Assembly: GCA_016871655.1 (NCBI GenBank)
Contig: VHCR01000083.1
Coordinates: forward strand, 1-6,602
Length of the DNA stretch: 6,602 nt
Source: Verrucomicrobiota bacterium
Lineage (GTDB): Bacteria > Verrucomicrobiota > Verrucomicrobiia > Chthoniobacterales > UBA6821
Direction of reading: 5' to 3'
In this document: piece after piece, positions 5,493 to 6,602 of the stretch
How the letters are laid out: every line of letters begins with the position of its first letter
Position numbering within the stretch: position 1 is the stretch's first letter
Notes under the pieces: model-generated
What the model was told of the DNA's origin: nothing
Databases searched by the model: none
Seen by the model: the letters and a program-made list of their open reading frames with translations, nothing else
Made by a program: the position numbers and the translations under genes

Positions 5493-6161
5493 ATGAGCAT
5501 TTTTGAAATTATCGGTCCGGTAATGGTTGGTCCTTCAAGCTCTCACACAGCAGGAGCTTGTCGCATCGGATATGCATCAGGAAGAATCCTTGATGAAAAA
5601 CCGCTTAAGGCGATTGTTTATCTGCATGGCTCCTTTCTTGCGACTGGAGATGGTCATGGAACGAAAGAAGCTCTCGCAGCGGGGCTACTCGGTTTTTATC
5701 CCGATGATGAACGCTTGATTCATGCCCTCGACCTTGCTGCGAAAGAACAGCTCGAAATTATTTTTGAACCGATTGATCTCGGTCCGCAGGCTCATCCCAA
5801 CTCTGTAAAAATTGTTCTTCAAGGCCCCACTCGCTCACTAACGCTGATTGCAGCTTCGATTGGAGGTGGCAGCGTTCGCCTGCAAGAAATCAACGATCTC
5901 CCCGTTGATATTTCTGGAACATTAGAGACATTGATTTTTTGGCACAACGATACACCTGGATTTCTTGCAAAGATCACAGCGGTCCTCGCCTGCGTTCAAA
6001 TTAACGTTGCCACCATTCGTACAAGCCGCGTTCAACGTGGAGAAACAGCGATCACCGTTGTTGAGATTGATAACTCTCTTCCACCAGAAGCCGCAGCTTT
6101 CTTAAAAAAAGTTCCTGCAATAAATCGGCTACTTGTGCTTTCTCCATTGCCAGGTTTTTGA
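5493..6161 (+). CDS. sdaAB: L-serine dehydratase, iron-sulfur-dependent, beta subunit
   Basis: This encodes 222 residues from the ATG at 5493; an in-frame TTG at 5490 adjoins it but is unlikely to be used. The N-terminal part is the serine dehydratase beta domain, with the diagnostic GPVMVGPSSSHTAG (8-21), HGSFLATGDGHGTKEA (45-60), HPNSVKI and IGGGSV. The C-terminal ACT domain (from about residue 145, HNDTPGFLAKITAVLA onward) is the regulatory, serine-sensing module. Length and order match the Bacillus-type SdaAB of about 220 residues, rather than the single-chain SdaA of enterics. With the alpha subunit, which carries the [4Fe-4S] cluster, it deaminates L-serine to pyruvate and ammonia in the cytosol. 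The partner gene starts 164 bp downstream, a large gap for a gene pair usually found tightly linked. The TGA stop lies inside the stem of a hairpin. Confidence 0.95.
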   Translation: MSIFEIIGPVMVGPSSSHTAGACRIGYASGRILDEKPLKAIVYLHGSFLATGDGHGTKEALAAGLLGFYPDDERLIHALDLAAKEQLEIIFEPIDLGPQAHPNSVKIVLQGPTRSLTLIAASIGGGSVRLQEINDLPVDISGTLETLIFWHNDTPGFLAKITAVLACVQINVATIRTSRVQRGETAITVVEIDNSLPPEAAAFLKKVPAINRLLVLSPLPGF

Positions 6162-6178
6162 GGCGAAGCCTCAAAAAC
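6154..6178 (+). terminator. Perfect 11-bp triloop hairpin spanning the sdaAB stop codon
   Basis: GTTTTTGAGGC (6154-6164) pairs perfectly with GCCTCAAAAAC (6168-6178) around a GAA triloop. The sdaAB stop TGA (6159-6161) is in the left arm. No T-tract follows. Its form (T-rich outer arm, GC-rich inner arm, 3-nt loop) resembles the hairpins at 5352 and 5437. It may attenuate or terminate transcription, or stabilise the upstream mRNA. Confidence 0.5.
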
Positions 6179-6202
6179 GTTTAGAGGTTTAAAGGTTTAG
6201 GA
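6179..6202 (+). repeat. 8-bp-period tandem repeat (GTTTARRR), left arm
   Basis: Three units start at 6179, 6187 and 6195: GTTTAGAG, GTTTAAAG, GTTTAGGA. They begin at the base after the sdaAB hairpin ends. The first 14 bases (6179-6192) are the exact reverse complement of 6306-6319 in the array upstream of sdaAA. Confidence 0.7.
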
Positions 6203-6289
6203 TGAGTTAGCAGCTTTATTTCATTAGTTAATTTAAATTGCTTCGATTCTCAATTAATGTGATTTTAAAATAAAAATTTCTGTGAGTTT

Positions 6290-6321
6290 CTAAACATTTA
6301 AACTCTTAAACCTCTAAACTC
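6290..6321 (-). repeat. 8-bp-period tandem repeat (inverted copy), right arm
   Basis: Four units start at 6290, 6298, 6306 and 6314 (plus-strand CTAAACAT, TTAAACTC, then TTAAACCT, CTAAACTC). On the minus strand this is the GTTTARRN family, opposite in orientation to the 6179 array. It ends 4 bp before the sdaAA ATG, so it occupies the ribosome-binding region. The 87 bp between the arms (6203-6289) are AT-rich, with no ORF and only weak promoter-like elements (TAAAAT at 6266). Confidence 0.7.
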
Positions 6322-6325
6322 TTTC

Positions 6326-6602
6326 ATGAAATTCCAATTCCGCACCGCTGTTCAACTTTTAGAAATCTGCCAACATCATGATATCTCCATTGCTGAGGCG
6401 ACGATTCGAAGTGAAATAGAAAATGGATCGCTCTCACGTGAAGAGATTGAAGAGAGGATGATCACTTACTATCAGCGGATGAAAGAGGCTGTTCATGCCG
6501 GACTGGAGATCACTCAACGGAGTCGCAGCGGGCTTTCTGGAGGTGACTCGCGGCGCGTTCTCGCTCACAGCGAAGGAGCTTCTGTTAGTGCACTTGGTCC
6601 CA
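6326..6602 (+). CDS. sdaAA: L-serine dehydratase, iron-sulfur-dependent, alpha subunit (5' part)
   Basis: Translation from the ATG at 6326 gives 92 residues before the window ends, about one third of the usual 290-300. The visible part matches the N-terminus of SdaAA: a helical start (FRTAVQLLEIC), LSREEIEERM (36-45), MKEAVHAGLE (52-61) and the conserved SRSGLSGGD (66-74). The cysteines that hold the [4Fe-4S] cluster lie further downstream, outside the window. Together with SdaAB it makes the active enzyme (L-serine to pyruvate plus ammonia). There is no Shine-Dalgarno sequence; the ATG follows the 8-bp repeat array and a TTTC spacer. Given the hairpin and inverted repeats in the 164-bp gap, it may be expressed separately from sdaAB. 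Confidence 0.92.
   Translation, partial: MKFQFRTAVQLLEICQHHDISIAEATIRSEIENGSLSREEIEERMITYYQRMKEAVHAGLEITQRSRSGLSGGDSRRVLAHSEGASVSALGP

Noticed and set aside
3260..6321. The 8-bp repeats as a CRISPR array
   Set aside because: Units are only 8 bp, directly abutting with no spacers, and no cas genes are present.

Overview
This window reads as a chromosomal segment of a Gram-negative bacterium with a type III secretion (T3S) system. The evidence is a CesT/SycE-type secretion chaperone followed by a low-complexity protein that looks like its secreted substrate. A large exported TPR protein, a tRNA-His and a two-subunit iron-sulfur L-serine dehydratase complete the set. G+C looks moderate by eye. 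None of the plus-strand starts has a convincing Shine-Dalgarno sequence, and several follow a CT-rich leader. These traits would fit the Chlamydiae/Verrucomicrobia side of the PVC bacteria, but nothing here fixes the taxonomy, so that is only an inference.

Layout. Bases 1-408 hold no convincing gene. They contain a roughly 170-bp inverted-repeat element that looks like a MITE (126-294) and a good sigma70-type promoter. Bases 409-2652 encode the exported TPR protein, whose signal-peptide coding region overlaps an 8-bp tandem repeat. Bases 2756-3253 encode the T3S chaperone and 3344-4240 the candidate effector; the gap between them contains a second 8-bp-period repeat. A convergent minus-strand gene (4250-5125) encodes an unusual fusion of a CYTH (triphosphate-tunnel) domain and a Nudix domain, both with altered catalytic motifs. 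tRNA-His(GTG) lies at 5281-5353, with a strong hairpin starting at its 3' end. sdaAB (5493-6161) and the start of sdaAA (from 6326, cut by the window end) follow.

How the genes may work together. The chaperone and the next gene form a plausible chaperone/effector module. SdaAB and SdaAA together form the [4Fe-4S] enzyme that converts L-serine to pyruvate and ammonia. The TPR protein and the CYTH-Nudix protein have no evident partners here.

The least explained feature is non-coding. Imperfect 8-bp tandem repeats occur at four places. The gaps before sdaAB and before sdaAA also share one plan: a perfect triloop hairpin touching the end of the preceding gene, then a short motif, then the inverted copy of that motif just upstream of the next start codon.
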